This document shows positions 51,447 to 61,693 of a DNA stretch of 64,000 bases, piece by piece. The stretch covers positions 1-64,000 of the forward strand of contig BQKZ01001643.1 in assembly GCA_036244855.1 (NCBI GenBank). Reading direction: 5' to 3'. Every line of letters starts with the position of its first letter. The first letter of the stretch is position 1. The position numbers and the translations under genes were made by a program. The notes beneath the pieces were generated by a model. That model worked only from the letters and a program-made list of their open reading frames with translations. It searched no databases and was not told where the DNA came from. The DNA is from Temnopleurus reevesii. Lineage: Eukaryota > Echinodermata > Echinoidea > Temnopleuroida > Temnopleuridae.

Positions 51447-51729
51447 ATGAAACGGCAAAACGTGAGAACATTATCCCTCATTGTCTGCACGTTCATTTAC
51501 CTTCTTCTGGGAGCAGCAGTCTTTGATGCTCTCGAATCAAGGAATGAGGAAAAAGAAAAGAAACAGCTCAATAATACTGTAGAAGTGATCAAAACAGAAT
51601 TCAACATAACAGAAGAAAGATATGATGTCCTGTCGGAAACAATTATTAAACTTGTCCCTCACGTAGCAGGCGTACAATGGAAGTTCACTGGCTCTTTTTT
51701 CTTCTGTATGACCGTTATCACAACAATCG
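51447..51729 (+). CDS. Exon 1 (coding part) of a TASK-type two-pore-domain potassium channel
   Basis: This exon encodes the N-terminus of a K2P background K+ channel, which sets resting potential at the plasma membrane and works as a dimer. It reads [11 protein letters not shown]..., the characteristic start of vertebrate KCNK3/KCNK9. Residues about 8-28 form transmembrane segment M1 (ending GAAVFDALE). Residues 29-75 form the extracellular cap, with sequons at N42 (NNT) and N53 (FNIT). N53 aligns with the glycosylated Asn of mammalian TASK-1/3. The cap has no Cys, as in TASK and unlike TWIK/TREK. Residues 76-95 are pore helix 1, ending TVITTIG at the first selectivity filter. The open frame then runs into TCG|GTAAGA, a good splice donor (intron from 51730, phase 1). 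This splits the filter Gly codon, as I recall for vertebrate TASK genes. I chose the ATG at 51447 (A at -3, matches the family start) over the in-frame ATG at 51429 (C at -3), which would add six residues. Later exons (YG, M2-M4, pore 2, C-tail) were not found and probably lie beyond the window. Orthology to KCNK3 versus KCNK9 cannot be decided from this exon. Confidence 0.95.
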
Positions 51730-54420
51730 GTAAGATTACTCTCACTCAAGCCAAAATAGATCATTTTGTATCATTTGTAGTCAACGAAAGAAAACTTTTA
51801 TAGCACATTTTAGAGAAAACACACTCATTCATCTTAATGACCCACCGTATTTTACTTGAATATTATAATATATGAGATTGATGCTCCAGTCTAATAAAGA
51901 TAGGGTTAATGCTACATAATGCACAGTTAAAATACATTAAATTACTATAACCATAGTATAGCCAAAAGAAATAAGATATTAAAGATTAGGAGAATGATTA
52001 TAATAGATAACCAACATAAGTCAGAGACGTTTTTTTTTTGTGGAAGGGGCGTTAAATGGTATCGTTTAAAGTAAAGAAAGGAGTTGATGTGGGAGTATAA
52101 AGCTATTTGCAAAATCCACTATCAAGTCTATCTCCATATGTAATACTTCATCAAAAATGATACATCATCTACATCGTCAGTTCCAACAATGTAATAATGA
52201 TGCGCCATGTAGTTTAGAAGTATACACATTACTTTAAACATAGGCGACATGTTGCCAATGTAGAATATGCAATGTCGCCAGCACGCCATACGCATATGCA
52301 TGTCGCAGCAATGAACGTTTTAATCATAGCCGGCTGCTGCTTTAGCGATCTATCAATTTAATTATCATTGTACTGCATAGGCTGATTATTAACCGTTGCG
52401 AAGAGGTATGCAAATGTATTAGTGGACGGCTAAAATCAATATGAATGCATTGTACATGAAAGACTGGGAAGGCAGCTTCGATGATTACGGATTGGCAGCG
52501 CAGGCCGTCACCGGTGATATTCAGCGCTCCTCTTTGTATGTGTGGTTTGAAATCACTAATAATATGATGTGGTTCTTTATTTTCCCCTCCATATTCAAGT
52601 TGCATAAAATAGAGCAAATTTTACATTGTGTGCACCTGTTGCGGAAGAGATAATAATATTCATGTCGTATATTTTACACTATATTCTTATACATCTGCAG
52701 AGCAACAGGTTATGCACATCTCTAGATTATGCCAAAAAATTACATTTTAGTGAGAAGCTTGAAACATGTTGAGATTGCTTCATTCAATACATGAATGAAT
52801 GAACACGCAAATTATTATTTGTTTCGTATTTTTACTTAAAATGGTAGGAAGAAAAACATTTTCACAATTCCAGAATCAAGAATATGACTTTCTTCAACGC
52901 GTGTCAACAACAGCAACAACGAAATCAACCATTTCAATATTCATCATAGCCCCTTACTGAAACGTGGGTCGCTATATCTCCCCATTATTGGGTGTTTCAC
53001 ATGACACGAGATATACTGTTTGCTCTCTGTTAGCAATTGGGTTAACTCATATATCATTTTCGACATTTCGAAAGAAAATCAATATCGGTCTCTTTTGCCC
53101 GTTTGTACGTTCAGAGCATACGTTAATTGGAAAGCTATGCAGGCAGAGGAATCAATGATTACTGCAGAGAAGAAAAACAGCGAAAATAATTACAGATGTT
53201 GATTTATCAGGTATGATTTGTCTCTGTAATCTTTAACTTGGAAATAAAATGAATAGACTATATTCATGATTTCAGTCTGAATTCTACTATGACTGAAATT
53301 TCAGAAATTGTAAAGATTTATTTTGATTCGGCCATATATATGTTATAACGCTGCAAGTGGTATGCATGTAGTAAATACATCGAAAACATACATCAAACAC
53401 ACACCTAAGTAGATATAGACATGCATGGCTACAATAATAACTTCATGATATCTAAAGTAGATAGCAACTTATCCAACATGTTTAATTAATTGCTTAATGA
53501 CAAAAATAGTTTTTAATGATATTTTGAGTAATTAATATGTAGAAATAATGATGTCCATAATAATTACCCAGATAAGGTTGAGTATTAAATTGAATTGAAT
53601 TGAATTGAATTTATTAACATCACACACACGTACAAGTTCATAATACATGAAATAACATACAGTATTACAATGATAAATACTATCATAGTAGTTAAACAAA
53701 ATGATGAAATGTATGTATATTATCATGGAAATTTGATGGGATATGTCCACTATTATTGTACCCCGATGATTTCATAATTATACATCGAATATTAGGTTAA
53801 CATACTTTTGCGTCGAACATTTGGGGTACGTTGAAAGCTTTTCACTCAGTATTTATATGTATAAGGCACAGATTCCACACGTTCTCGTTCGTAAAACATG
53901 GCAAGACCGACTAAATAAAGTAATAAATATGGTAGAATTGGACCATCTCATTGTTCATGACCTGGCTGGAGAGAAATTAAAAAAAAATGTTCGCTTATAC
54001 CTCTAAAGTACAATAAAGCTATACATTTAGCCATCCTTATCGGAAAGTTCTCTCCCTCTTCCAAGCTCACGAGCGAAAATTTATCCTCAAACAAGGACCC
54101 CTGTCGTTACTCATTGTACATTCCACATGAAATTAATGCTGACATCTTGAAAATTACCCTTGATAGACCCCACTGTCCCATCTCGATAATGATCTTCATG
54201 TGTAAGGACACAGATTGTAATATATTGATCTGACCTCTCGACCAAAAAGTGCTTTGTCTTGAGACTGACCACGCTAGAGCTATCTTTAAAAAATTGGGCA
54301 AAAGTGAAGTTCTTGTCACTTAGAACAATGTGTCCTTAATTTTCTTATCATATAACATATAAAGACACTCGAGAAGAGAAGCGATACCTGCTTATCAAGT
54401 TGTAAAAGTTGTAAAAGAGG
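51730..54420 (+). other. Start of presumed first intron of the channel gene
   Basis: From the donor at 51730 the DNA is AT-rich and shows no exon resembling the next TASK segment (a GYG-initiated exon with the FYAVLGIPLT-type M2). A (TTGAA)n-tailed retroelement fragment sits at about 53587-53720. In-frame stops appear soon after the donor (51801). Intron status is inferred from the donor and the missing rest of the protein. The intron probably continues past base 64000. Confidence 0.6.
53587..53720 (-). mobile_element. Possible 3' end of a non-LTR element with (TTCAA)n tail
   Basis: On the minus strand GATGTTAATAAATTCAATTC then TTCAA repeats. Same architecture as the fragment at 1166. The body upstream is not recognised. 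Confidence 0.4.
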
Positions 54421-54516
54421 GTAATAATGCTGCAATTGTAGAGCGCTTAGAGAATTCTTCATAAAGAGTTGATAAGCGCTAAATAAATGCCGTTCATTAT
54501 AATTATTATTATTGAT
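54421..54516 (+). mobile_element. SINE 3'-tail fragment in the presumed channel intron
   Basis: GTAGAGCGCTTAGAG...GATAAGCGCTAAATAAATGCC followed by ATTATTATT repeats. It resembles the GCGCT(A/T)AATAAAT tail of the SINEs above. The tRNA-like head is absent. Confidence 0.6.
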
Positions 54517-56000
54517 AATGCTTCACTGCATGAGACAATTATTTACAGAGTGAATGTCGTATTATTTTTTATTTTGTCATCTCTTATAAACCCTAAGGGA
54601 TTTCATGTTTAAAAAAACATACGACATAAATGATACATCATTTCCATCCTAGTGGCCTGATGATAATCTGCTTTAAGATCTGTCATATATCCATATTAAA
54701 CAATGGGGCTAGAGAATAGTTTTCAGGGACTTTTTTTATCAGTTTCTTTTATCTGAACTAGATGGGGGAATAAATATGTTGTACGAGTCACAAAAAATGA
54801 TGTAATCTAAAGGAACAAAGACTTCATCTTTCTATATGCAAAAAAGACACTTTCCGGATAATAAAAAACTAGTAGACCTGAAAAGTTAAGATCATAGCTT
54901 TAAAAGATAATTATTTTAAATCTTATTTCGTTTCAGTCAGTATTTAAAACTGAAAATACCCGGAAAATTGAGAAATTATACAAAACTAAATCACCACTAT
55001 TTCATTACACGCTTGAATTCATGCTTTTAAAATCAACTCTCCTAGAGTCATCCGAGAGCCCTATAGTTGAATACCAAGATTGGAAAATAATTATTGCTGA
55101 AAAAACAAATACCTGGAAATTGTCGCCATACTTCTTTGTATCTTCACACATATGTGTAACTAATTTCGATAATCACCACAGATAAATAAAACATGCATAC
55201 GATAACATTCCCAAGTGTTGTTCCAAGATAACACAGATAAAAGTTTCGAGGACGATATCAGCTGCCACAAACAAAAGTGAGGCGAAACCCAGCGAGTAAA
55301 ATGGCGACAGGTATGGTGTCGAAATGTAAAATAATGATACCAAAAGAAAAAAAAACTGGATGTAAAATGACTATAATCATAATTTCAATGTGTTTGTATC
55401 TGTATTTATTTTTTTTTTTTTGGGGGGGGTATTTACAATGTATTCAAGATTCATTACCAGAAGAACTGTGGCATAGATGGCTCCCGTGAATTATGTTTCT
55501 TTCTAAAATGAAATAACTTAGCATACTCGTATAAAAAAAAGAGGGGCAACATCCCAAATCCCCATTTATATGCACGATGTATGCATTTGGATGCAATGAT
55601 ACTAAAGAGGATTGAATTATGCCATTCCATCCGTCAAGCTCATCAAAGAAATCCTTTACGGGCGACTAGGATTTTCCTACCGATTATGAAAAATTCCCCC
55701 TGCTTAGACGAGAATCAAAACAAATGCATATATAGTATTTTCTTTGTCATAAAGTCGATGGGGCATGAGATCGAGACTTACATTACTTCCTTTTAAAGTT
55801 ATATTAGCGTCTGCATACAGAGAGGAAATTTAATATCATTGGCTATAGCAACAATGGCTGATGAAAATTATTCGTAACATCAAATGCTTCTGGTTATTGT
55901 CGGTTTAGTACATTTAAAAAAAAACCTTTAACTCCACGGGGGAATGCACGTGGAACAGATGGGTCAAATGAAGGATGGAATTTGGTTTTATTCTAGTCAA

Positions 56001-56148
56001 GGGCCCCGTAACATAAAAGTTTGCGATTTCTTTCTAATCTGATAGCGATTGATATCAATCGCAAGTCTATGGAAAATCATGTACTAAAGGTTGCAATTGA
56101 TCGCAAAATCAAATAGCGATTAATCGCAAACCTTTATGTTACGGGCCC
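56001..56148. mobile_element. MITE with GGGCCCGTAACATAAAGG-type termini
   Basis: GGGCCCCGTAACATAAAAGT at the left is mirrored by CCTTTATGTTACGGGCCC at the right, and TTTGCGAT by ATCGCAAA. The interior has repeated GATTGATATCAATCGCAA-like palindromes. The target duplication is not clear. About 148 bp, no ORF. Confidence 0.75.
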
Positions 56149-56451
56149 AGATGTGTATACCGTCTTGACTAACGTTATATTAGCCGAACTTGTTTAATGC
56201 CAATCGATGGTAAGGCTATATCAGAGGTGTAACTGCCACAGAATAACAATAAGATACTTTATTCAGATGATATTCTCCTTTGCCAATTCATCGTTACCCT
56301 TTCGCTATTTAATTGACAACATAACTCGTGTAAATAAACTCGTATCCAATAAGTCTAATTCAAACAGACAATAGCAAATTACATTATATATATTTTCGTG
56401 AGATTATTCCTTCAAATGGGGCTGTGCAAGCATTTTAAGGTAAAGATGAAG

Positions 56452-56452
<1 letters not shown>

Positions 56453-56484
<32 letters not shown>
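56453..56484. repeat. (GA)n microsatellite
   Basis: Pure GAGA run in the presumed channel intron. Confidence 0.9.
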
Positions 56485-56488
<4 letters not shown>

Positions 56489-56706
56489 GTAGGAACATAG
56501 GAACATAAACACGATTGTTCTTGAAGGGTGGCGATGTCCCTGACCAAGTGTTGACAGCATTCCCTCGATACTGTTTTCCTCGTATTTGTTTTTCTTTCTC
56601 AGCATGAAATGTTCTAATATTTTTGACAAAGTGAATGAATATCCCAATCACAATTAAACTTAATTGCAAGGGCGACTTCGTCTCTAAGCTTTGTCCAAAT
56701 CAAATA

Positions 56707-56885
56707 CAGTCAAACCTGTCTACAGAGACCACCCCAAAGGAAACAGAAAAAGTGGCCACTGTAGACAGGTGGCCTCTATAGACAGGTTCTATAACATGCA
56801 TTTCCACCTGGTGGGAGTCCATTTAAGTGGCCACTATAGACAGGTGGTCACTACAGACAGTGGCCACTATAGACAGGTTTGACTG
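56707..56885. mobile_element. MITE with CAGTCAAACCTG termini and TA target (pogo/Tc1-mariner-like)
   Basis: CAGTCAAACCTGTCTACAG at the left is the inverse of CTATAGACAGGTTTGACTG at the right. TA lies immediately outside each end (56705-56706 and 56886-56887). CAGT...ACTG ends with a TA target fit the pogo branch of Tc1/mariner. Inside are several copies of GTGGCCACTATAGACAGGT-like units in both orientations. It is 179 bp long, non-autonomous, and lies in the presumed channel intron. Confidence 0.85.
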
Positions 56886-57182
56886 TACATTGTTTTGGAG
56901 AACGGTAGAATCAAGACCATTTGTGTTATCTCTTGTAGGTGAAGAAGGTTTTAAAAGAAAATAATGTGTATTGTATAACTATTGTATGAATTTTATTATG
57001 ATAAATTAAAACGGTATGTACCAAGAAAATTGCATGGTCATGTCAGGCAAGCCGACACTGAAACACGGTACATCTACTTGTACAAGAACATTTGGACTGG
57101 GTACAAGCAATATCGCCCTTCTTTAGAATCTTCCATTTCATATAACAAGACATTTTTTTATCTATCATTATTTCTAAAATAA

Positions 57183-57550
57183 TTGAATTAATATACATAA
57201 ACTGCTTGTAATTAATATGGGGACATTAATCTGAATAGTACTATTTTAGTACTTATGTTAGATCATATTTCAATTTCATTTCCGAAATATGTTTTATCGA
57301 AACTCCTTTAAAAAAATCTGATCTATTGTAAATATGCGACATGAATAAAAATCACTATTGATTCAGAAAATTAGGGTTTGGTAAAATGAGTCAAGTGAGA
57401 CGTATACAAGTATAAATGCCCGAAGCATATATTCATCAAGCTAAATTGTGTGTAACTCGACCTTTTAAGTGTGTTGTAACTTTTGGTAATTCAAATAGAT
57501 TTGATATTCTCCGGGTAAAAGGATAAAATAATGAGTTGGCCTTGGTGACA

Positions 57551-57587
<37 letters not shown>

Positions 57588-59845
57588 GGATCTATGTAAT
57601 TAGATAAAGCTCAAGAGTAATTCCGAATAGTCGCATATGAATATAATATTGTGAACGATTTTAAAGAGATGGATAACTAGGACGAGTATCTGATGTTACA
57701 TTTTGTCTCAATCTAAATGTGGGCGCGGCGTTTGTGGAGTAGATCGTAAGAAGGATAAAGCCACCAAAGATAATGAAATTGCTACTGCCTAATCCACACA
57801 CCAAGAATCGAGTCATAAGATGTAAACATTGCAAATTTCCCCGCAATACAACGTTTTCATCAAAACATAGACACACAGACACACACCCACAACTCCATGA
57901 TTATTCAAGAATTGCGCTCATACACGACGAAGAGCCATACGGTAATGCACGCCACCCGCATTTACTATCTGTGTCTTCCCCACGTAACCTTCCAAAACGC
58001 CGTTTCATTAATAATAGAAGGATGATGAAAATTGCGTTTGGCCATTTTCACGAAGCTGGCCTCACTCCTTTTGATTCAGTAATTCATTTACTCTATTAGT
58101 TGACGAACGACTGGGGTCAGAGGTCATCGTGTCTGTTCCAATTGTAGCTTCGACAAGGAACAGTGATGCAAATGGGTTTTGGTTAGGAAAACACTCGGTT
58201 TTGACTGAAATATTCCATCATGGCAGTGTGCGCTCTCTAACGAAAGCATAAACGAACACGCTTGAATATTCAACAGATCGAAGCAACAGGCATATACTCT
58301 AGTGCTTTCTCATGGTATGTTTATACTATGTGGCATAGGCGTTCAGATATTAAAATTGGTCCATTTCATTCCATTTGAACTGATGCTCTTTGCGGTATAT
58401 CTGTATATGAATTGGCTGACCATCAACCGAAACCCGACAACCAACAACCGCAATGAAATCTGTCATAATTGTTCATTCATTTTATTCACACCTAAATACA
58501 ATTCATTTCGTGGCAATCACATTGCAATTGCTTAAACATCCGTGATACCTTGTGTGTTCTTTTTTTTTTAATAAAGTAGAAATAAGACGTGTATTTCATT
58601 ATTTAGAATTGAAACTATCATTATAAAATCATGAGGCAAAATATTATCATTGGTTCAAAACAAAAATGAAAAGCATAATACTGCAATTTGTCAACAGTAG
58701 TGAGATAAACACACAAAAGTATTTAGCTGCCGGTTGTAGGACTTTGCTTCCTGTCCATAATACATGCCTCAATGGTTTATGAACGTTGGTCTATCCCTTG
58801 CTTTCATTACAATCCTCATTATAATAATCACAGTTGTCATCACACATCTCATCGGCGCCGTTTCGTGCAAGGCCAGGGCTTATATTTTTATTGACACGCG
58901 TATGACGTTTATGGGAACCTTCCTTTGTTTGTTTTTGCCATCAATGATTGTAATTTGGACTTGCCTGTGACGTCTATTTCTCTATTGTGTGTTTCATATC
59001 TGATGGTGGCGGAGAAAGAGATGTGTGGACCTGGGGAAATGAACGGGGGTGAGATGAAAAGAGTTAGACAACTTTAAATGAAAATAGAATTTCAACACCT
59101 TGCTATTTTCAAAACATTACCAACCGAGATCAAAAAGAAAATTAAAGTGTTTTTTTTATGGGGGGGGGGGGCAGGGGCGATTCATCCATTCTGTAATTAT
59201 AACAAGTCTTGTCATTTCCACAATGTCTTCTCATTTATCTTTTACCTTTTACAATTGCTGTCGAAGCGTGCACCGTATATTCTGTTTATTGTTCCTTTTC
59301 TTGATCAGCGTACACAAATATGGTGGTTTTGTATTTCGTGCTCTATAATGATTATTGATGATACTTCTTATATATTCTAATGTAAATTCCAAACATGTCG
59401 TATATACATATGGAATTTTCAGTTTTATTTGTAATACATCTTCTGCACGATTGATCATCGCGGTCTTATTGTATAGCTCGAATGTACACTCAATGTAACA
59501 TGAGCAAGTTTATTGCTTTTTGGCATTTAGATGCATTCGATACATGCAAATTATCCATGCGCAACTGTAACCAGATAAGCTGCATTCGTATGCGATGGGA
59601 AATTAAAAGAATTTGCCAAAAAATCACGTTTACAATCTGACGAAGTAAACAACCTTTTCCATGTATCTTGTGTGGCCTTCTGTTAAATCCCCATTGCCTC
59701 CCTCTTAAGCAGATAAGATTATATTGATACTCTGTTAAGGCATGCTACACATTCATATAATCTTACTGTCTGAGCCAATAGGCAGGTTTAGAAGATTCAA
59801 ATTTTTGCACGTATTTTGCCAACCAACGTTATCCGGCATTCGTTG
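57183..59845 (+). other. Presumed channel intron, no exon recognised
   Basis: AT-rich with a GA tract and a G11 run (about 59160). No segment resembles TASK M2, pore 2 or M4. Confidence 0.45.
57551..57589. repeat. (GA)n microsatellite
   Basis: GAGA run with terminal interruptions. Confidence 0.9.
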
Positions 59846-60090
59846 TGGCCGTCCCTCACCTTTGCATTTTAGTCTGCGACAGCCCCGCGTTTTTTTAAAC
59901 AAAAAACACTCTCTTGACGCACAAAGACGCGAGTAATACGATTGACTGACGATCGGCGTTTCCTCCTCGAGCGCAAGCGGAACGTCAGTCCATCGTCTAA
60001 TCTGCGTATAATGTTCGCTCGGGGAGCTTTTTTAATTTAAACACTAGGCCGACGCAGGCTTAAAACGCAAAGGTGTGAGTCGGCCTTTAA
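59846..60090. mobile_element. MITE family M1, full copy inside the presumed channel intron
   Basis: The left end GTGGCCGTCCCTCACCTTTG and the right end CGCAAAGGTGTGAGTCGGCC are inverse copies. The core has GACTGACGATCGGCG and GAACGTCAGTCCATCG. It is homologous along its length to 45915-46169 and 32943-33153. Confidence 0.85.
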
Positions 60091-60913
60091 ACCGATTATA
60101 AAAATTGAACTGCAATACTTAGAATCCGCATACATTGCTTGTTGCTATGTCGGGAAATTCTCGGACAAGGTTTCCAGACATCACGAACAAAATTTGTGTA
60201 AAGAGAACGCATAAAATATGCGTTTATCAGTCAAGTTATTGCGTTGTTAAAGGGAATTCACCCTCAACACCTTGATTCTTCAATGGCATACCAATTGCGA
60301 TAATGGCGTCGAGGCAAAGGCATTAACCCCAACATATCTACAATCAATGTGGGGGGGGGGGGGGGGCAGTCGATTTGCTTTGTTTTAAAATTGACTAAAC
60401 CTTAAGAAACGCGCATTATTGTTAGTTGCTCTGCAAGAAGAATACATTTACATTTTCACATTCATTTGGAGCTCTAAAGACAAGTGTTTCGTCTTATCTA
60501 TTTGGGATATTGGTTTCATAATAGTTATGGTGTTAAAATGGTGAGGAATGTCGTAAAGTTGCAGAAATTGAGTTTTGGGAAATGATGTAATGTTTTTATA
60601 GGTGGCAGGACAGGCAGGACAGCGAGCAATTAAGCCAAAGAAAAAGAGATTAATGTTTTAAAATTGAACACTAAAAAGGAGATATTCAATAACAAATCAT
60701 GGCACAGGAAATTATGAGAATGTCGTAAGGGAATAGTCATGTATCGTAGTCAATCAATCGAGTTATATCTATCCCCTTTATTGTATTTCAAACCAAGACT
60801 ACATATTGATCAATTTACCCTGCAAATCTGTAGTAGCTCATAAGGCGTAATAATTTTTGCTTTCACTTCTCCCTTTCTCCCACACCTTTTTATTCCTTCA
60901 TAAATATATATTG

Positions 60914-61693
60914 CAGGGGCGGATCTAGCTNNNNNNNNNNNNNNNNNNNNNNNNNNNNNNNNNNNNNNNNNNNNNNNNNNNNNNNNNNNNNNNNNNNNNN
61001 NNNNNNNNNNNNNNNNNNNNNNNNNNNNNNNNNNNNNNNNNNNNNNNNNNNNNNNNNNNNNNNNNNNNNNNNNNNNNNNNNNNNNNNNNNNNNNNNNNNN
61101 NNNNNNNNNNNNNNNNNNNNNNNNNNNNNNNNNNNNNNNNNNNNNNNNNNNNNNNNNNNNNNNNNNNNNNNNNNNNNNNNNNNNNNNNNNNNNNNNNNNN
61201 NNNNNNNNNNNNNNNNNNNNNNNNNNNNNNNNNNNNNNNNNNNNNNNNNNNNNNNNNNNNNNNNNNNNNNNNNNNNNNNNNNNNTGAGCCAACGACGATG
61301 CGGAGCATCGTCCACGAACCGCGAAGCGGCGATGTCCGAGCCGCGTAGCGGCGAGCCGATTTTTCTGCTATTTTGAACCCCTGTAAATGATGTTATCCTG
61401 CCATCTACTAATGCAATGGAGACCATAAAAGCAGTCCATGAACATATTTTTAAATCAAGTAACAGTTTAATACACAGTTATACCCAGAGTTATCATGTTT
61501 TTGGTTATTAACCAAATTAACCCTATTGTTTGAGGCTCAACATAGTGCTATACATGCTATAGGAACATACTGTGTGGGTCTGGACATATTATCATGATGG
61601 CGATTTTCTATGCACATTAAATTTGTACTTGGCAGCCCAAGGGGGGGGGGGGTTAAACCCCCTAAACCCCCTCCCCCCGTAGATCCGCCACTG
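60914..61693. mobile_element. TIR transposon with CAG(T/G)GGCGGATCTA ends, interrupted by an assembly gap
   Basis: The left end CAGGGGCGGATCTAG (60914) pairs with the complement of the right end TAGATCCGCCACTG (ending 61693). TATTG flanks both sides (60909-60913 and 61694-61698), a possible 5-bp target duplication. About 354 N fill the left-centre. Right of the gap are small GC-rich hairpins (GCGAAGCGGC, GCGTAGCGGC, GATGCGGAGCATC), and before the right end a G12 run with a TTAAACCCCC stretch. No transposase is seen in the assembled part. Superfamily left open. Confidence 0.75.
60931..61284. other. Assembly gap (about 354 N)
   Basis: Run of N inside the CAG(T/G)GGCGGATCTA transposon. It may stand for repeat sequence that could not be assembled. 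Confidence 0.99.
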
